A stretch of DNA of 64,000 nucleotides from contig JBCCXL010000012.1 of assembly GCA_039191605.1 (NCBI GenBank), positions 140,340 to 204,339 of the forward strand, written 5' to 3'. Position 1 is the stretch's first letter; every line of letters starts with the position of its first letter. The notes beneath the pieces were generated by a model. The model was given only the letters and a program-made list of their open reading frames with translations. It was not told the origin of the DNA and searched no databases. The position numbers and the translations under genes were made by a program. Below are positions 37,611 to 48,943 of the stretch, one piece after another. The stretch comes from JBCCXL01 sp039191605 (lineage in GTDB: Bacteria > Acidobacteriota > Thermoanaerobaculia > Multivoradales > JAHZIX01).

Positions 37611-40600
37611 GCTTATCCAGAAGCTGGAGCCGCGCCAGGCTGACGCTAGACCGGCTGGGGCTGCGGGCTTTCCTTGTCCAGCTGCTGGCTCTGATGGCCC
37701 TATCTCTCACCCTGCTTCTCGCTCCTGCGGCCTTGGGACAGGAGCCTGCTGCGCTAGGGCAGGAGCCTGCTGTGCTGGGGCAAGAGCCTGTGGCCCTGGG
37801 GCAAGAGTCGGCAGAGGCGCCGCCTAGCCCCTCTTCCGGGGAGAGCGTCGGCGGGGGCGCTTCGCTGCCGCGGATCGCCGCCGTGGAGCTGCGGGGGCAG
37901 GCTCCGGAGGGAGGGGTCGAGGGCCTCCTGCCGCTGCTCGCCTTGCGGGTAGGAGAGCCCCTGACGGACCGCGCCGTTCGCGAGACCTTGCGCAATCTCC
38001 ACGCTTCCGGGCAGGTGGCGACGGCTCGGGTCGATTCCCGCGAGCTGGGGGGCGGCGAGGTAGTGGTCACCGTGAGCCTCCGGCCCCACCGCCTGGTGCG
38101 CGGCATTCGCTTCGAGGGGATCGACGCCGAGAACGAGGAGATCTCCCCGGAGGCTCTCTCGGCGCTGCTCTCCCTGCGCCCCGGTCAGCCGCTGGTGGGG
38201 GATGCGCTGGCGCAAGATGCCCGCACGCTTCAGGATCATCTCCAGGGCCTGGGCTTTCCCGCCGCGCGGGTGGAGCCGAGGCTGGATCTCGCTGCTCAAA
38301 GCCTCGCCGGGGCAGAGGTCAGCTTCGTGTTGGAGACGGGCCCGCGGGCAACGGTGGGCAGCCTGGTGTTCGAAGGGGACCTCGGCCCCTTTGCGGCGAC
38401 GGAGCTCATCGAGCATCTCGGCGTGGCGCCGGGAGAGCCGGTGGTGGAAGAGGCGGTGGCGGACAGCGCCGAGGCGCTGCGGGTGTGGCTGGTGGATTCC
38501 GGGTACCGGCAGGCGAGGGTCGAGCCGCCGCGGCGACAGATCCGCTACGGTCGGCCGTCTTCGGTGGAGGGGGCCTCGGTCGTCGTTCCTTCCCTCGCCG
38601 CCCTCTCGGCACCCGCGCCTTCGGTGGACCTGGTGTACTCGCTGCAGCTGGGGCCGAAATTTCGCCTCGTGGTGGAGGGCGCGGAGCAAGAGAAGCTGGA
38701 GCGCCGAGGGCTGCTCTCGGTGCTCGATGGCGAGGGCTATGATCCGGCGCTGCTGGTGCGCACCCGAGAGCAGCTGGTGCGCTGGTACCAGGAAAAGGGG
38801 CATTACGACGTTCTGGTGGCGGCAGAGGAGGAGCGGCTTCAGGGGCCTGACGCTAAGGAGGAGGTCGAGCTGCGGGTGATGGTGGAGCCGGGGCTCCGCT
38901 ATGAGCTCGAGAGCTTCACTGTCGAGGGGAACGAGGTGATCGGCGACCAGCGTCTCCAGGAGCTGGTGGCGACCTCCCCGCCTCGGCGGCTGGTGCCGGG
39001 GAGCGGGCGCCTGGTGAGCGCGGTGCTACAGGAGGACATGACCAATCTGCGTTCCTTCTACGCCCTGGAGGGCTTCTACCAGGCCCGCGTCGCCGATCCG
39101 GTGATCACCAAGGACGGACAGGAGCTGCGGGTGGCGGTGGAGGTCGAGGAAGGCCCCCAGCGCCGCCTGGCGGCGGTGGTGATCACCGAGCGCCGCTGGC
39201 TGCCGCCGGAGGCTGCTGGAGCGGAGCCGGGGCTACCGCTGGAGGATCTGCTGGGTGCCCGCTGGCGGGAGAGCCTGCCGACGGTGCCCGGCGGCCCTTA
39301 CCATCCTCAGCGGGTGGAGGAGAGCGCCGAGCTGGTGCGCGACCGCCTGCGGGACGCCGGCTATCCCTGGGTGCAGGTCAGTCCGCGGGTCACCTGGATC
39401 CACGACACCCTGGCGGAGGTGGAGCTGCGCCTGCTGCGCGGTCCCCGGGCGCTGGTGGGCAGAGTCGTGCTGCGGGGCCAGCAGCACACCGAAGAGCCCG
39501 TGTTGCGGCGCTTCGTCGATCTTCAGCCGGGAGATCCCATCGCTCGTCGCCGCCTGCTGGAGGTGGAGCGCAGCCTCGCCCGTCTGGGGATCTTCTCTCG
39601 GGTGGATGTCCGCGCCCTGCCGGGGGAGGCCGGCTCGACTCAGCGCAACGTCTTGGTGGAGGTGGAGGAAGGGCGCGCGAGGCGAGTTTCCTATGGCTTG
39701 GGTTATGACTCGGATGACGGCATTCGCGGGCTGCTGGGCTACTCCCACAAGAACCTCTGGGGCCGCGCTCTGTCCCTGCAGCTCGATCTGCGCGCCAGCG
39801 AGCGGGACGAGCGCTACCGCATCTTGCTCAGTCAGCCCTATCTCGGGCGCTGGGACGTGCCGGTGAACTACACCCTCTTTCGATTCGATGAGGACCGAGA
39901 AAGCTTCCGTCAGCAGTCCCGAGGCTTTCGTACCGAAGCCTTTCGCGAGCTGCCTCGGGGGCGCCGGGTGGCCCTGGTCTACGACTACCGGCGCATCGAT
40001 CTGGAGGACGTCCAGGGCTCCTTGGCGGCGATCGATCCCCAGGATCGGGAAATTCAGATCAATAGCCTGATTCCCAGTTTGCTGGTGGATCGGCGTGACG
40101 ATCCCTTCGACCCAACCCGGGGTTGGAGCACCGCTCTCCAGCTGCAATATGCCTTTCCCGTGCTTGGGGCCGACGCTCAATTTCTCAAGGCCTTTGTGCA
40201 GCAGACCGCCTACCTCGATCTCGAGCGTTACGGCGTGTTGGCGGCGAGCCTGAGGGTAGGGGCTATCGAGCCTCTGGGGTCCGGCAGGGATGCCGCCGAG
40301 GGGCTGAACCCGGTACCCATCGGGGAGCGCTTCTTCGCCGGCGGGCGCACTTCTCACCGCGCCTTCGAGCGCGACCTTCTGGGCATCGACGGCGTGACTC
40401 GAATCGCCACCGAGGAGGGCGGCGGGGTTCGCCTTCTGCCGCGGGGAGGCAACGCCCTGCTGCTGCTCAACCTCGAGGCCCGCTTCCCCCTCACCGCTGC
40501 CCTCGGGGGCACCGCCTTCCTGGATATAGGTAACGTGTGGGCGGATTGGCGAGACCTCGACCTCGACCAGATTCGATACGGCCTCGGGGCGGGGATACGC

Positions 40601-40708
40601 TATCGGTCACCTATTGGCCCTATCCGCCTGGAAGCTGGCTGGAACCTGGATCGGCAGCCGGGCGAGGGGTCGGTGGAATTCCATCTGACCTTCGGCAACC
40701 CCTTTTGA
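37592..40708 (+). CDS. tamA: TamA/BamA-like outer membrane protein (Omp85) with many POTRA domains
   Basis: About 1038 residues. A signal peptide (FLVQLLALMALSLTLLLAPAALG) is followed by a hexapeptide repeat (ALGQEP four times). Seven POTRA-like openings then occur: VELRGQ, IRFEGI, LVFEGD, VVEGAE, FTVEGNE, VVITER and VVLRGQ. TamA has three POTRAs and BamA five. The C-terminal barrel shows YGLGYDSDDGIRGLLGYSHKN, FAGGRTSHRAFERD in place of the usual VRGF loop, and the terminal-phenylalanine signal FHLTFGNPF. Coupling to tamB points to a TAM complex. The start is unclear; GTG 37592 inside tamB is the best in-frame choice before the signal peptide. Confidence 0.92.
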   Translation: MGSSILSLSRSWSRARLTLDRLGLRAFLVQLLALMALSLTLLLAPAALGQEPAALGQEPAVLGQEPVALGQESAEAPPSPSSGESVGGGASLPRIAAVELRGQAPEGGVEGLLPLLALRVGEPLTDRAVRETLRNLHASGQVATARVDSRELGGGEVVVTVSLRPHRLVRGIRFEGIDAENEEISPEALSALLSLRPGQPLVGDALAQDARTLQDHLQGLGFPAARVEPRLDLAAQSLAGAEVSFVLETGPRATVGSLVFEGDLGPFAATELIEHLGVAPGEPVVEEAVADSAEALRVWLVDSGYRQARVEPPRRQIRYGRPSSVEGASVVVPSLAALSAPAPSVDLVYSLQLGPKFRLVVEGAEQEKLERRGLLSVLDGEGYDPALLVRTREQLVRWYQEKGHYDVLVAAEEERLQGPDAKEEVELRVMVEPGLRYELESFTVEGNEVIGDQRLQELVATSPPRRLVPGSGRLVSAVLQEDMTNLRSFYALEGFYQARVADPVITKDGQELRVAVEVEEGPQRRLAAVVITERRWLPPEAAGAEPGLPLEDLLGARWRESLPTVPGGPYHPQRVEESAELVRDRLRDAGYPWVQVSPRVTWIHDTLAEVELRLLRGPRALVGRVVLRGQQHTEEPVLRRFVDLQPGDPIARRRLLEVERSLARLGIFSRVDVRALPGEAGSTQRNVLVEVEEGRARRVSYGLGYDSDDGIRGLLGYSHKNLWGRALSLQLDLRASERDERYRILLSQPYLGRWDVPVNYTLFRFDEDRESFRQQSRGFRTEAFRELPRGRRVALVYDYRRIDLEDVQGSLAAIDPQDREIQINSLIPSLLVDRRDDPFDPTRGWSTALQLQYAFPVLGADAQFLKAFVQQTAYLDLERYGVLAASLRVGAIEPLGSGRDAAEGLNPVPIGERFFAGGRTSHRAFERDLLGIDGVTRIATEEGGGVRLLPRGGNALLLLNLEARFPLTAALGGTAFLDIGNVWADWRDLDLDQIRYGLGAGIRYRSPIGPIRLEAGWNLDRQPGEGSVEFHLTFGNPF
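37730..37806 (+). repeat. In-frame 18-bp repeat in tamA
   Basis: Four copies of an 18-bp unit encoding GQEPAAL-type hexapeptides sit between the signal peptide and the first POTRA domain. Copies differ by a few bases. Expansion or loss would keep the reading frame. Confidence 0.8.
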
Positions 40709-40990
40709 TGCGGCGGCGGGCCAGCTCAGGGGATAGCGAAGGGGAACGGCAGCAAGGACCGAGGTGAGCCAGTGGCCAAGAAATCCGCGGTGAAGCGTCC
40801 CTTAGAAGCTCGCGAGCGGTCTCCGCAGACGGCGGCCGACGGAGATGGAGTCTCTCTTGACCCCCCAAAAGGACGGCCGGTACACTGCGTGAGCCGCTCG
40901 GAAGGGTTAGATCCCTTCATTCTCCCGCCTTCCGCGATTCAGCACGCCGATTCCTTCCTGCTTCGTCTCGATCCTCGAGGTCTGCCCTAC

Positions 40991-42205
40991 ATGGATGACA
41001 ACACCCCCTTCTCCTCTGTCGAAGAGGCCCTCGCCGATTTCCGTCAAGGGAAGATGGTGATCCTATGTGACGATGAGGACCGGGAGAACGAAGGGGATCT
41101 GGCTATCGCCGCGGAGCACACTACGCCTGAGGCGGTGAACTTCATGGCGAAGTTCGGCCGTGGCCTGATCTGCCTGGCGATGACCGAGGAGCGCTGTAAC
41201 GAGCTCGATCTGCCGCTGATGGTGCAGCGCAATACGTCGTCCTACGAGACCGCGTTCACCGTCTCTATCGAGGCCCGGGGCAAGACCACCACCGGAATCT
41301 CCGCCGCCGATCGAGCCGCGACCATTCGCACCGCTATCGATCCCAGGACCCAGCCCGAAGATCTGCTGCGGCCGGGCCATATCTTCCCGCTGCGAGCCAA
41401 GCGGGGCGGCGTGCTGAAGCGCGCCGGGCAGACCGAGGGCTCGGTGGATCTAGCTTCCCTCGCCGGACTGGAACCGGCGGCGGTGATCTGCGAAATCATG
41501 AATGACGACGGCACCATGGCGCGGGTGCCGGACCTCGCCAAGTTCTGCGAAGAGCACGACCTCAAGATGCTCACGGTGTCGGATTTGATCCGCTACCGAA
41601 TGCAGCATGAGACCTTGGTCGAGCGGGTCGCCTCGCCGAAGCTGCCGACGGCCTACGGCGATTTTGTGATTCACGGCTACCGCTCCGAGGTCACCGGTGA
41701 AGAGCATGTCGCCCTCACCATGGGGGAGTTCGACGAAGACGAGCCCACCCTGGTGCGGGTGCACAGCCAATGCCTCACCGGCGACATGTTCGCCTCCGAG
41801 CGCTGCGACTGCGGCATTCAGCTGCACCGCGCTCTGGAGAAGATTGCCAAGGAAGGCAAGGGCGTGCTGCTTTACCTGCTGCAGGAAGGGCGAGGGATCG
41901 GCCTCTTCAACAAGTTGCGGGCTTATGAGCTTCAGGAGGGCGGACACGACACGGTGGAAGCCAACGAGAAGCTCGGTTTTCCCGCCGACCTACGCAATTA
42001 CGGTATCGGGGCCCAAATCCTGCGGGATCTAGGGATTCGGCGCATGCGGCTGATGACCAATAACCCTGCCAAGTACATCGGGCTAGCCGGCTACGGGCTG
42101 GAGATCGCCGAACGGGTTCCGGTAGAGGTAGCGCCGACGGAGCATAATCGGGATTACCTCAAGGTGAAGCGAGAGAAACTCGGTCACTTGCTGAACCTGG
42201 TCTAG
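40991..42205 (+). CDS. ribBA: Bifunctional DHBP synthase / GTP cyclohydrolase II
   Basis: 404 residues, the usual size. The first half makes 3,4-dihydroxy-2-butanone 4-phosphate (CDDEDRENEGDL, HTTPEAVNFMAKFGRG, RRGVLKRAGQTEG-like segment). The second half opens GTP for riboflavin synthesis, with zinc ligands Cys261, Cys272 and Cys274 in QCLTGDMFASERCDCG and then LLYLLQEGRGIGL and TNNPAKY. The frame also opens at GTG 40772 with a fair ribosome site, which would add a basic 73-residue leader unlike the family. ATG 40991 is preferred. I looked for an FMN riboswitch upstream and found none. Confidence 0.95.
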   Translation: MDDNTPFSSVEEALADFRQGKMVILCDDEDRENEGDLAIAAEHTTPEAVNFMAKFGRGLICLAMTEERCNELDLPLMVQRNTSSYETAFTVSIEARGKTTTGISAADRAATIRTAIDPRTQPEDLLRPGHIFPLRAKRGGVLKRAGQTEGSVDLASLAGLEPAAVICEIMNDDGTMARVPDLAKFCEEHDLKMLTVSDLIRYRMQHETLVERVASPKLPTAYGDFVIHGYRSEVTGEEHVALTMGEFDEDEPTLVRVHSQCLTGDMFASERCDCGIQLHRALEKIAKEGKGVLLYLLQEGRGIGLFNKLRAYELQEGGHDTVEANEKLGFPADLRNYGIGAQILRDLGIRRMRLMTNNPAKYIGLAGYGLEIAERVPVEVAPTEHNRDYLKVKREKLGHLLNLV

Positions 42206-42235
42206 GGCGGCTCGGGAGCTTTCGCCGGGTTTTCA

Positions 42236-42285
42236 GATTTCCGGGTCTGAGGTTCGCCGGGTCTGAGGTTCGCCGGGTCTGAAGA
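42236..42285. repeat. Three 16-bp tandem repeats after ribBA
   Basis: GTTCGCCGGGTCTGAG and close variants are repeated three times just after the ribBA stop. It belongs to the class of short intergenic tandem repeats seen repeatedly in the first 44 kb. Confidence 0.75.
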
Positions 42286-42451
42286 CATTCAGCACCTCAG
42301 CTCCAGATCGATCGTTGGGCGCTTGGGGGGGCGACTGCATCCTCCTGGCGTCCGCGGCTGATCTTCTGGCGACGATCTCTCCGAGTTTGCGCTAGGGTGA
42401 GGCGAAACGTCTGCCGTTCGGGATCCGCCCGCTTCTGGCGCCACTTTTTTG

Positions 42452-43840
42452 ATGCGAATACTCCTCGTCGTGCCCCGCTATCCGTGGCCTGCGCGCCAGG
42501 GAGATCGCCTGCGTGCCGGTCAGCTGGTGGAGCTGCTGGGAGCGGAGCACGAAATTCGGGTGCTCTGTCCGCCGCCGGAATCCGGGGCCCCGAGCCCGCC
42601 TGAGAGTTGGCCCGCCACCCTGCTGCCCTACAGTCGCAGCTCCTGGTGGCGGCGGGGTCTTCGGGCGCTGATGGCCGGCCTGCGGGGCGAGCCGCTGCAG
42701 GCCGGTTGGTTTCGGGAGCCGAGCCTGACGCGGCGGCTGCGGGAGGAGCGTGGAAAGGCGGATTTAGTGATTCTGCAGCTCGCCCGCCTGGCTCACCATC
42801 GTCAGGATCTCGGCGAGGTGCCGGTGGTGGTGGATCTCATCGATTGCCTGGCGCTCAACTTCCAGCAGCGGGCACGGCGGGAATCGCCTCCCCTCTCCTG
42901 GGTGCTGCGGGAAGAGAGTCGCCGGCTCTTGAAGGCGGAGTCGGAGCTGGTGGCCGGTTGCCGAGGGGCGCTGCTGGTCAGCGGGCGGGATCGCGACTAT
43001 CTTCTCGAACATTCCGGGCTCCTCGAGCGCTCCGATGCTGGGAAGGCGGCCGCCGACGCCCTGCGAGTGCTGCCCCTGGCCTTCCCGCTGGTAGGGCCAT
43101 CGGATTCTGTAGTGGGGGGGGGCGGTGGCGCCCCGGCCGCCTCCGGGGCTTCTTCGAGGGAGGGCTCAGGTCAAGCTTCGGTAGAGAGCTCCGCCAGCCT
43201 CGAGAAAGCCGGGGGAGAGCAGGAGGCTCTGGAACCGTCAGCATCGCCCTACCTGGTGCTCACCGGCAATCTCGGCTATTTCCCCACGGTAGATGGAGCG
43301 CTGTGGTTTCTCGACGAGGTCTGGTCTCGGCTGCTCCTCGAGCTTGGGGAGAGTCCGCCTCGACTGGTGTTTGCCGGCGCGCGGCCCGCCGCGGCCCTGA
43401 GGCAGCGGATCGAGGAGTGCCGCCGCCGCGGTGAGGCGGTGATGCTGGTGCCGTCACCGCCTCGGCTCGAGCCCTGGCTGGCGGCGGCGACGGTGGCCCT
43501 CGCCCCGATGCATTCCGGGTCCGGGCAGCCGATCAAGATTCTCGAAGCCTGGCAGCAGGGAGTGCCGGTGGTGGCGACGGCCTATGCCGCGGCGGGGACC
43601 ACCGGTCGCCCTGGGGAAGATCTTCTCGTTGCCGATGATGCCGACTCCATGGTGGAGGCCATCGCCGGGCTGCTGCTGGATCCTCAGCGCCGAGCCGCTA
43701 TCGCCGCTTCGGGGCGCCGGCGTCTGGAGCTGGACTACTCCCGCGCCGCGATCCACGAGTCCTGGACAAAGTGGCTCGACGGGCTCGGCCAAGCACCGGT
43801 GGATAGCACGGTAAGTGGTGCAGAACTCCCGGAGCGGTAA
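42452..43840 (+). CDS. Glycosyltransferase, GT4-like fold
   Basis: 463 residues. The N-terminal Rossmann half begins ILLVVPRYPWPARQGDRLRAGQLVELL, as in GT4 enzymes that build surface polysaccharides (including the exosortase-associated group). The C-terminal half has GNLGYFPTVDGALWFLDEV, PIKILEAWQQGVPVVAT (sugar-nucleotide phosphate site, E-x7-E region) and AIAGLLLDPQRRA. Between them, about residues 215-265 are a low-complexity Gly/Ser/Ala insertion. ATG 42452 follows a TTG in the same frame. The donor and acceptor are unknown. Confidence 0.88.
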   Translation: MRILLVVPRYPWPARQGDRLRAGQLVELLGAEHEIRVLCPPPESGAPSPPESWPATLLPYSRSSWWRRGLRALMAGLRGEPLQAGWFREPSLTRRLREERGKADLVILQLARLAHHRQDLGEVPVVVDLIDCLALNFQQRARRESPPLSWVLREESRRLLKAESELVAGCRGALLVSGRDRDYLLEHSGLLERSDAGKAAADALRVLPLAFPLVGPSDSVVGGGGGAPAASGASSREGSGQASVESSASLEKAGGEQEALEPSASPYLVLTGNLGYFPTVDGALWFLDEVWSRLLLELGESPPRLVFAGARPAAALRQRIEECRRRGEAVMLVPSPPRLEPWLAAATVALAPMHSGSGQPIKILEAWQQGVPVVATAYAAAGTTGRPGEDLLVADDADSMVEAIAGLLLDPQRRAAIAASGRRRLELDYSRAAIHESWTKWLDGLGQAPVDSTVSGAELPER

Positions 43841-44050
43841 GCCCAGACTGGAGCAGCCCAGACTGGAGCAGCCCAGACTATAGAAGCTGACTAGGGACTC
43901 TCATGACGGTGAAGCTTGCGTAGGGGAAGTCGGAATGGGGAATCAGTGTTTACGCAAGAGCCATTTTTTATTTTCTTAGTGCCGGTGACTAATATGTGGC
44001 CGTATGGTCAGCAATCTTATTAGCCGGGACTAATATTCTGCCCTTCAGTC

Positions 44051-44078
44051 TTGACTTCAGAATCCGATGTGCTACCTT
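44051..44078 (+). promoter_or_regulatory. Probable groES promoter
   Basis: TTGACT at 44051-44056 and TACCTT at 44073-44078 are spaced 16 bp, and the CIRCE operator follows immediately. The position relative to the operator is that of HrcA-controlled heat-shock promoters. Confidence 0.55.
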
Positions 44079-44079
44079 A

Positions 44080-44106
44080 CTAGCACTCGCCGTGGCTGAG
44101 TGCTAA
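44080..44106 (+). promoter_or_regulatory. CIRCE element (HrcA operator)
   Basis: CTAGCACTC, a 9-bp spacer and GAGTGCTAA match the CIRCE consensus TTAGCACTC-N9-GAGTGCTAA with one mismatch in the first base. HrcA repressor binds such sites and represses groESL until heat or misfolding stress. Confidence 0.95.
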
Positions 44107-44344
44107 CAGCGCTACGGCGGGTCCCCAAGGGTCTCCCGCACCTTCCTGGTGCGCCGCGAGGCCGCCGCGACAGGTGGCTGAATCTCTGGCTTTCGAGCAC
44201 GGGATCAAGCGATCGAGAGGAATCGACTCACTACGAGAAACCATCGATTCCCGATTTGCGGCACTTTGCAAGCAAACCCCAAAGACAACACGTCTAGTTT
44301 TGGAAGGCGAGTCCGCCAAGGATCGCCGAGGGAGGTATCCGAAA

Positions 44345-44632
<288 letters not shown>

Positions 44633-44987
44633 GCCACCTCAGCAACCTGTCGATGGCTTCTGCCTGCGGCGAGTGATTCGAGGTCGCTCGTCGGGGAAGC
44701 GGGGCGCGGCGAGAGCCGAGCGCTTTCTCCCCTAGGGCTTCGGCCCTCCGCCCTCTTCCTTCGAGATCGCTTCGCGACCCACAAGATCCCAGCGGTATCC
44801 CAGTGATGCCTCAGCGATGTCTCAGAGACACAAGTTGCGGGTTCCCTGAGCCGCAAGGTTCTTCGCAAGCCTCTCGATTCCTCGATTTCCGCTGTTTCGA
44901 CAGCCCTAGCGATACGACATTCCGTCTGACGATCATCGTCTAAAGATACGTAGAGTCCCGAGATACGCCACAGGAGGTTTCATCACC
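44633..44987. other. Gap between groES and groEL
   Basis: 355 bp without a coding frame. A small hairpin AGGGC-TTCG-GCCCT lies near 44733-44747, and AGGAGGT precedes groEL. No second CIRCE copy is present, so groEL presumably depends on the upstream promoter unless a weak promoter lies here. Confidence 0.55.
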
Positions 44988-46721
<1,734 letters not shown>

Positions 46722-46779
46722 TTGCGTGTTAGGGCTTTCGAGGCATGGTGAACGCAGGATTACCGGCAACGGGTGATGC

Positions 46780-47766
46780 ATGCGGCTCTACGTCCTTCTC
46801 GATTGGCTATTGCCGAAGTCTTACCTCGCCAAGGTCGTGGCCGTGGCCGTTGTTTGCGGACAGGCTCCTTCGCTGCTCTTGCTTGGGCTCACGGCGCGCG
46901 GGATTGTACCGGTCGAACAGATGTCGATGTTGATCCTCCCGTGTCTGGCGGCCGGATTTCTAGTGCTGACGCTTGGTCTCGCAGCGGTCATGCGGCCGGT
47001 GGCACGTCTGGAGCGCGCCTTCACCTCGTTTGAGCACGGAGCAGCGCAAAACGTGTCCTTGCCTGAGCATCATCGCGATACGGTTGGTCGCTTGATGGCG
47101 CAGGCCGCCCGCATGATGCGCACAGCAGAAACTCGGATAGACGCCGCCCAAAAGCTCGCGGATCGGGACCCGTTGACCGGATTACTCAACCGTCGTGGAT
47201 TGGAGCGGGTCCTCGCCGCCCAAAAAACTGAGCGCGTGCGTGGCGCCGTGCTGATGATCGACTTTGATCACTTCAAGCGGGTCAACGACTTATTGGGCCA
47301 CGACGCCGGGGACCGGGTGTTGTGCGACTTTGGACAGTTGATCAAGCGTCACCTGCGGCGGAGCGACCATGCGGCCCGTTTCGGCGGGGAGGAGTTTGTG
47401 GTCTATCTGGCGGACCTCGGTCAGGATGTCGCGCTTCGCGTGGCAGAACGGTTGCGCCAATCGGTTCAGGACGGAATTGTTCTTGACGGTTCGGCGCAGA
47501 CTGTCTCGATCGGGGTGGCGCCCTGGCCGCCTGGGGAGACTTTCGAGGCAATTCTCAAACGAGCCGATACGGCCGTCTATGCCGCCAAGAATGCTGGGCG
47601 CAACTGCGTCCATCTGATCTCACCGGCATGCGTCGTGGCTTTGCCCGCCAGCGGATCGGCCTATGGGCTCGACGTGTCGGATGCCACCAATGCCGAAGTC
47701 ACCGCGCCCTGCGACGGACCTGGGCTTGCATCTGCTCGCCGGCAACGAGACCGTTTCCCCCTTTAG
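46780..47766 (+). CDS. Membrane-bound diguanylate cyclase
   Basis: 328 residues. Two membrane helices (about 17-40 and 50-71) are followed by a short linker helix. A GGDEF domain at 125-285 makes cyclic di-GMP from two GTP. DPLTGLLNRRG opens the domain, FGGEEF (residues 201-206) is the active site, and RRSD at 193-196, five residues before, is an inhibitory I-site. The enzyme is therefore probably active and product-inhibited. The last 45 residues are unstructured. It is the first gene wholly in the Rhodobacteraceae part. Confidence 0.92.
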   Translation: MRLYVLLDWLLPKSYLAKVVAVAVVCGQAPSLLLLGLTARGIVPVEQMSMLILPCLAAGFLVLTLGLAAVMRPVARLERAFTSFEHGAAQNVSLPEHHRDTVGRLMAQAARMMRTAETRIDAAQKLADRDPLTGLLNRRGLERVLAAQKTERVRGAVLMIDFDHFKRVNDLLGHDAGDRVLCDFGQLIKRHLRRSDHAARFGGEEFVVYLADLGQDVALRVAERLRQSVQDGIVLDGSAQTVSIGVAPWPPGETFEAILKRADTAVYAAKNAGRNCVHLISPACVVALPASGSAYGLDVSDATNAEVTAPCDGPGLASARRQRDRFPL

Positions 47767-47799
47767 GCCGCAACCCCTCTGCTTTCTGTGCCAAAAGAT

Positions 47800-48273
47800 C
47801 TAACGTTGGATGCATTCCAGAGGATCGTATCGCGCCGCACCTGCGGACCAAGCGATTTTTGCCAGGGCATCCGGTTTGATGTTGAGATCGCCTGTTTCGG
47901 AGGGCAGCACCCAACGCCATCGGTTCACGACCTTTTCAGGATCCTCCCATCCCTCCGGAATTTCCGTCGTCGCGCTTTGACACCGGAAGAACAGCTCGAC
48001 CTGATGGAAGCCGCTCGCAGGATCGTGGAATTCGTTGACCAGGCAAAGCGCGTCCACGCGCACAGAAAGACCAGTTTCTTCATGGACTTCGCGCTGGAGG
48101 TTGTCCGGCAGACTTGTGCCCGGTACGACGCCGCCGCCGGGCGCACACCAGAGGTCGCTCTTTCGCCCGGGCCACGCATTGACCAGCAGCAGGCGCCCGT
48201 CCACGACGATAACCGCGCGAACCGCCAGCCGGGGGGACGGGGTCAGATCCACCGCGGGTGCGTCTTTGTGCAA
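47800..48273 (-). CDS. Nudix hydrolase
   Basis: 157 residues. Nudix enzymes cleave nucleoside diphosphates linked to another group. The box is GGVVPGTSLPDNLQREVHEE, then TGL. The catalytic REVHEE core is intact, but the first glutamate of the G-x5-E pattern is threonine, a tolerated change in some members. The substrate is unknown. It is the last of three minus-strand genes; the preceding small gene ends 16 bp upstream. Confidence 0.9.
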   Translation of the reverse strand: MHKDAPAVDLTPSPRLAVRAVIVVDGRLLLVNAWPGRKSDLWCAPGGGVVPGTSLPDNLQREVHEETGLSVRVDALCLVNEFHDPASGFHQVELFFRCQSATTEIPEGWEDPEKVVNRWRWVLPSETGDLNIKPDALAKIAWSAGAARYDPLECIQR

Positions 48274-48289
48274 ATCAACGGGCGTGCGC

Positions 48290-48529
48290 TCACGGCTTTG
48301 CCGGACCGAGGCGGTAAGCTCCCTCGGGCAGGTCCAGCGCTGCCCGCAGGTCTCGGATTTGCGTCATCGAGAAACTGATCTTCTGCATCCGGTCGGTGCG
48401 CGGATCCAATTGTTCGACCGTGATACATTCTTCAAATGCGGTCACGACAATGTCCTCGTGAAGCGGCGTGCCGCCCTCATCGACGAGAGTGATCACGGAC
48501 GCGTCAAACTCATGCTCTATCGTAAACAT
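48290..48529 (-). CDS. Small conserved-looking protein of unknown function
   Basis: 79 residues beginning MFTIEHEFDASVITLVDEGG and containing FEECITVEQLDPRTDRMQKISFSMTQIRDL. It is a compact, soluble mixed alpha/beta protein with no motif I can assign. Codon use is good, and it sits tightly between the Nudix gene and the DCC-thiol gene (21 bp), which supports it being real. Confidence 0.7.
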   Translation of the reverse strand: MFTIEHEFDASVITLVDEGGTPLHEDIVVTAFEECITVEQLDPRTDRMQKISFSMTQIRDLRAALDLPEGAYRLGPAKP

Positions 48530-48550
48530 ACCGAGAGGCTAGCGAGTCTC

Positions 48551-48943
48551 TCAGCGCATGTCATCCCGGAGCTGGGCCACGGTACGGCGTCGCACCCGCC
48601 AGCGATGCAGGGCAAAGAGGGCTGGCGCGAGGATCCACTCGTAGACGAGATCGGCCACAGTGCGGATGCCCGGTAACGAGACCAGCCGCGCAAGCCAGCG
48701 AAAGCGCGGCATCGCGTCCCAAAGTGCCACAAAGGCGGGCAATCCAGCGAGGATCTGGCCATCCCGCACGACGTGCAAGCGGCGCGCTGCGCCGTCCTCC
48801 GTCAGATCTGTTCCGCGTCGGCCGCCTTCACCGAGAGGCGCGAAGGTCACGGGAAGATCACAAGCCTCGGCATAGCGCCGGTAGGCTGCGATTTCTCGGC
48901 TGCAGATAGGACAGGTATCGTTGTATATCACTTTGGTTTCCAT
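48551..48943 (-). CDS. DCC family thiol-disulfide oxidoreductase (DUF393)
   Basis: 130 residues. METKVIYNDTCPICSREI holds the DxxCPxC motif with Cys11 and Cys14, a thioredoxin-like redox site. RHxRxx-type and LPAFVALWDAMPRFRWL segments complete the family pattern. The target protein is unknown. ATG 48943 is chosen because the long upstream frame overlaps the M48 gene on the other strand. First gene of the three-gene minus-strand cluster. Confidence 0.88.
   Translation of the reverse strand: METKVIYNDTCPICSREIAAYRRYAEACDLPVTFAPLGEGGRRGTDLTEDGAARRLHVVRDGQILAGLPAFVALWDAMPRFRWLARLVSLPGIRTVADLVYEWILAPALFALHRWRVRRRTVAQLRDDMR

Larger units (their letters stand above)
43841..44344. other. Regulatory stretch upstream of groES
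   Basis: 504 bp without a gene. It begins with 15-bp tandem repeats (GCCCAGACTGGAGCA, 43841-43880). An AT-rich section with two GACTAATAT copies (43987, 44028) follows, then the promoter and CIRCE element, then a 5' leader of over 200 bases before the groES start. The long leader could carry translational control, but I see no clear structure. Confidence 0.6.

Noticed and set aside
40709..40990. FMN riboswitch before ribBA
   Set aside because: The conserved RFN element blocks are absent and no matching fold is visible.
40772..40990. 73-residue N-terminal extension of RibBA from GTG 40772
   Set aside because: The extension is basic and unlike the family. ATG 40991 gives the standard N-terminus. 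The fair ribosome site at 40760 keeps it only as a remote option.
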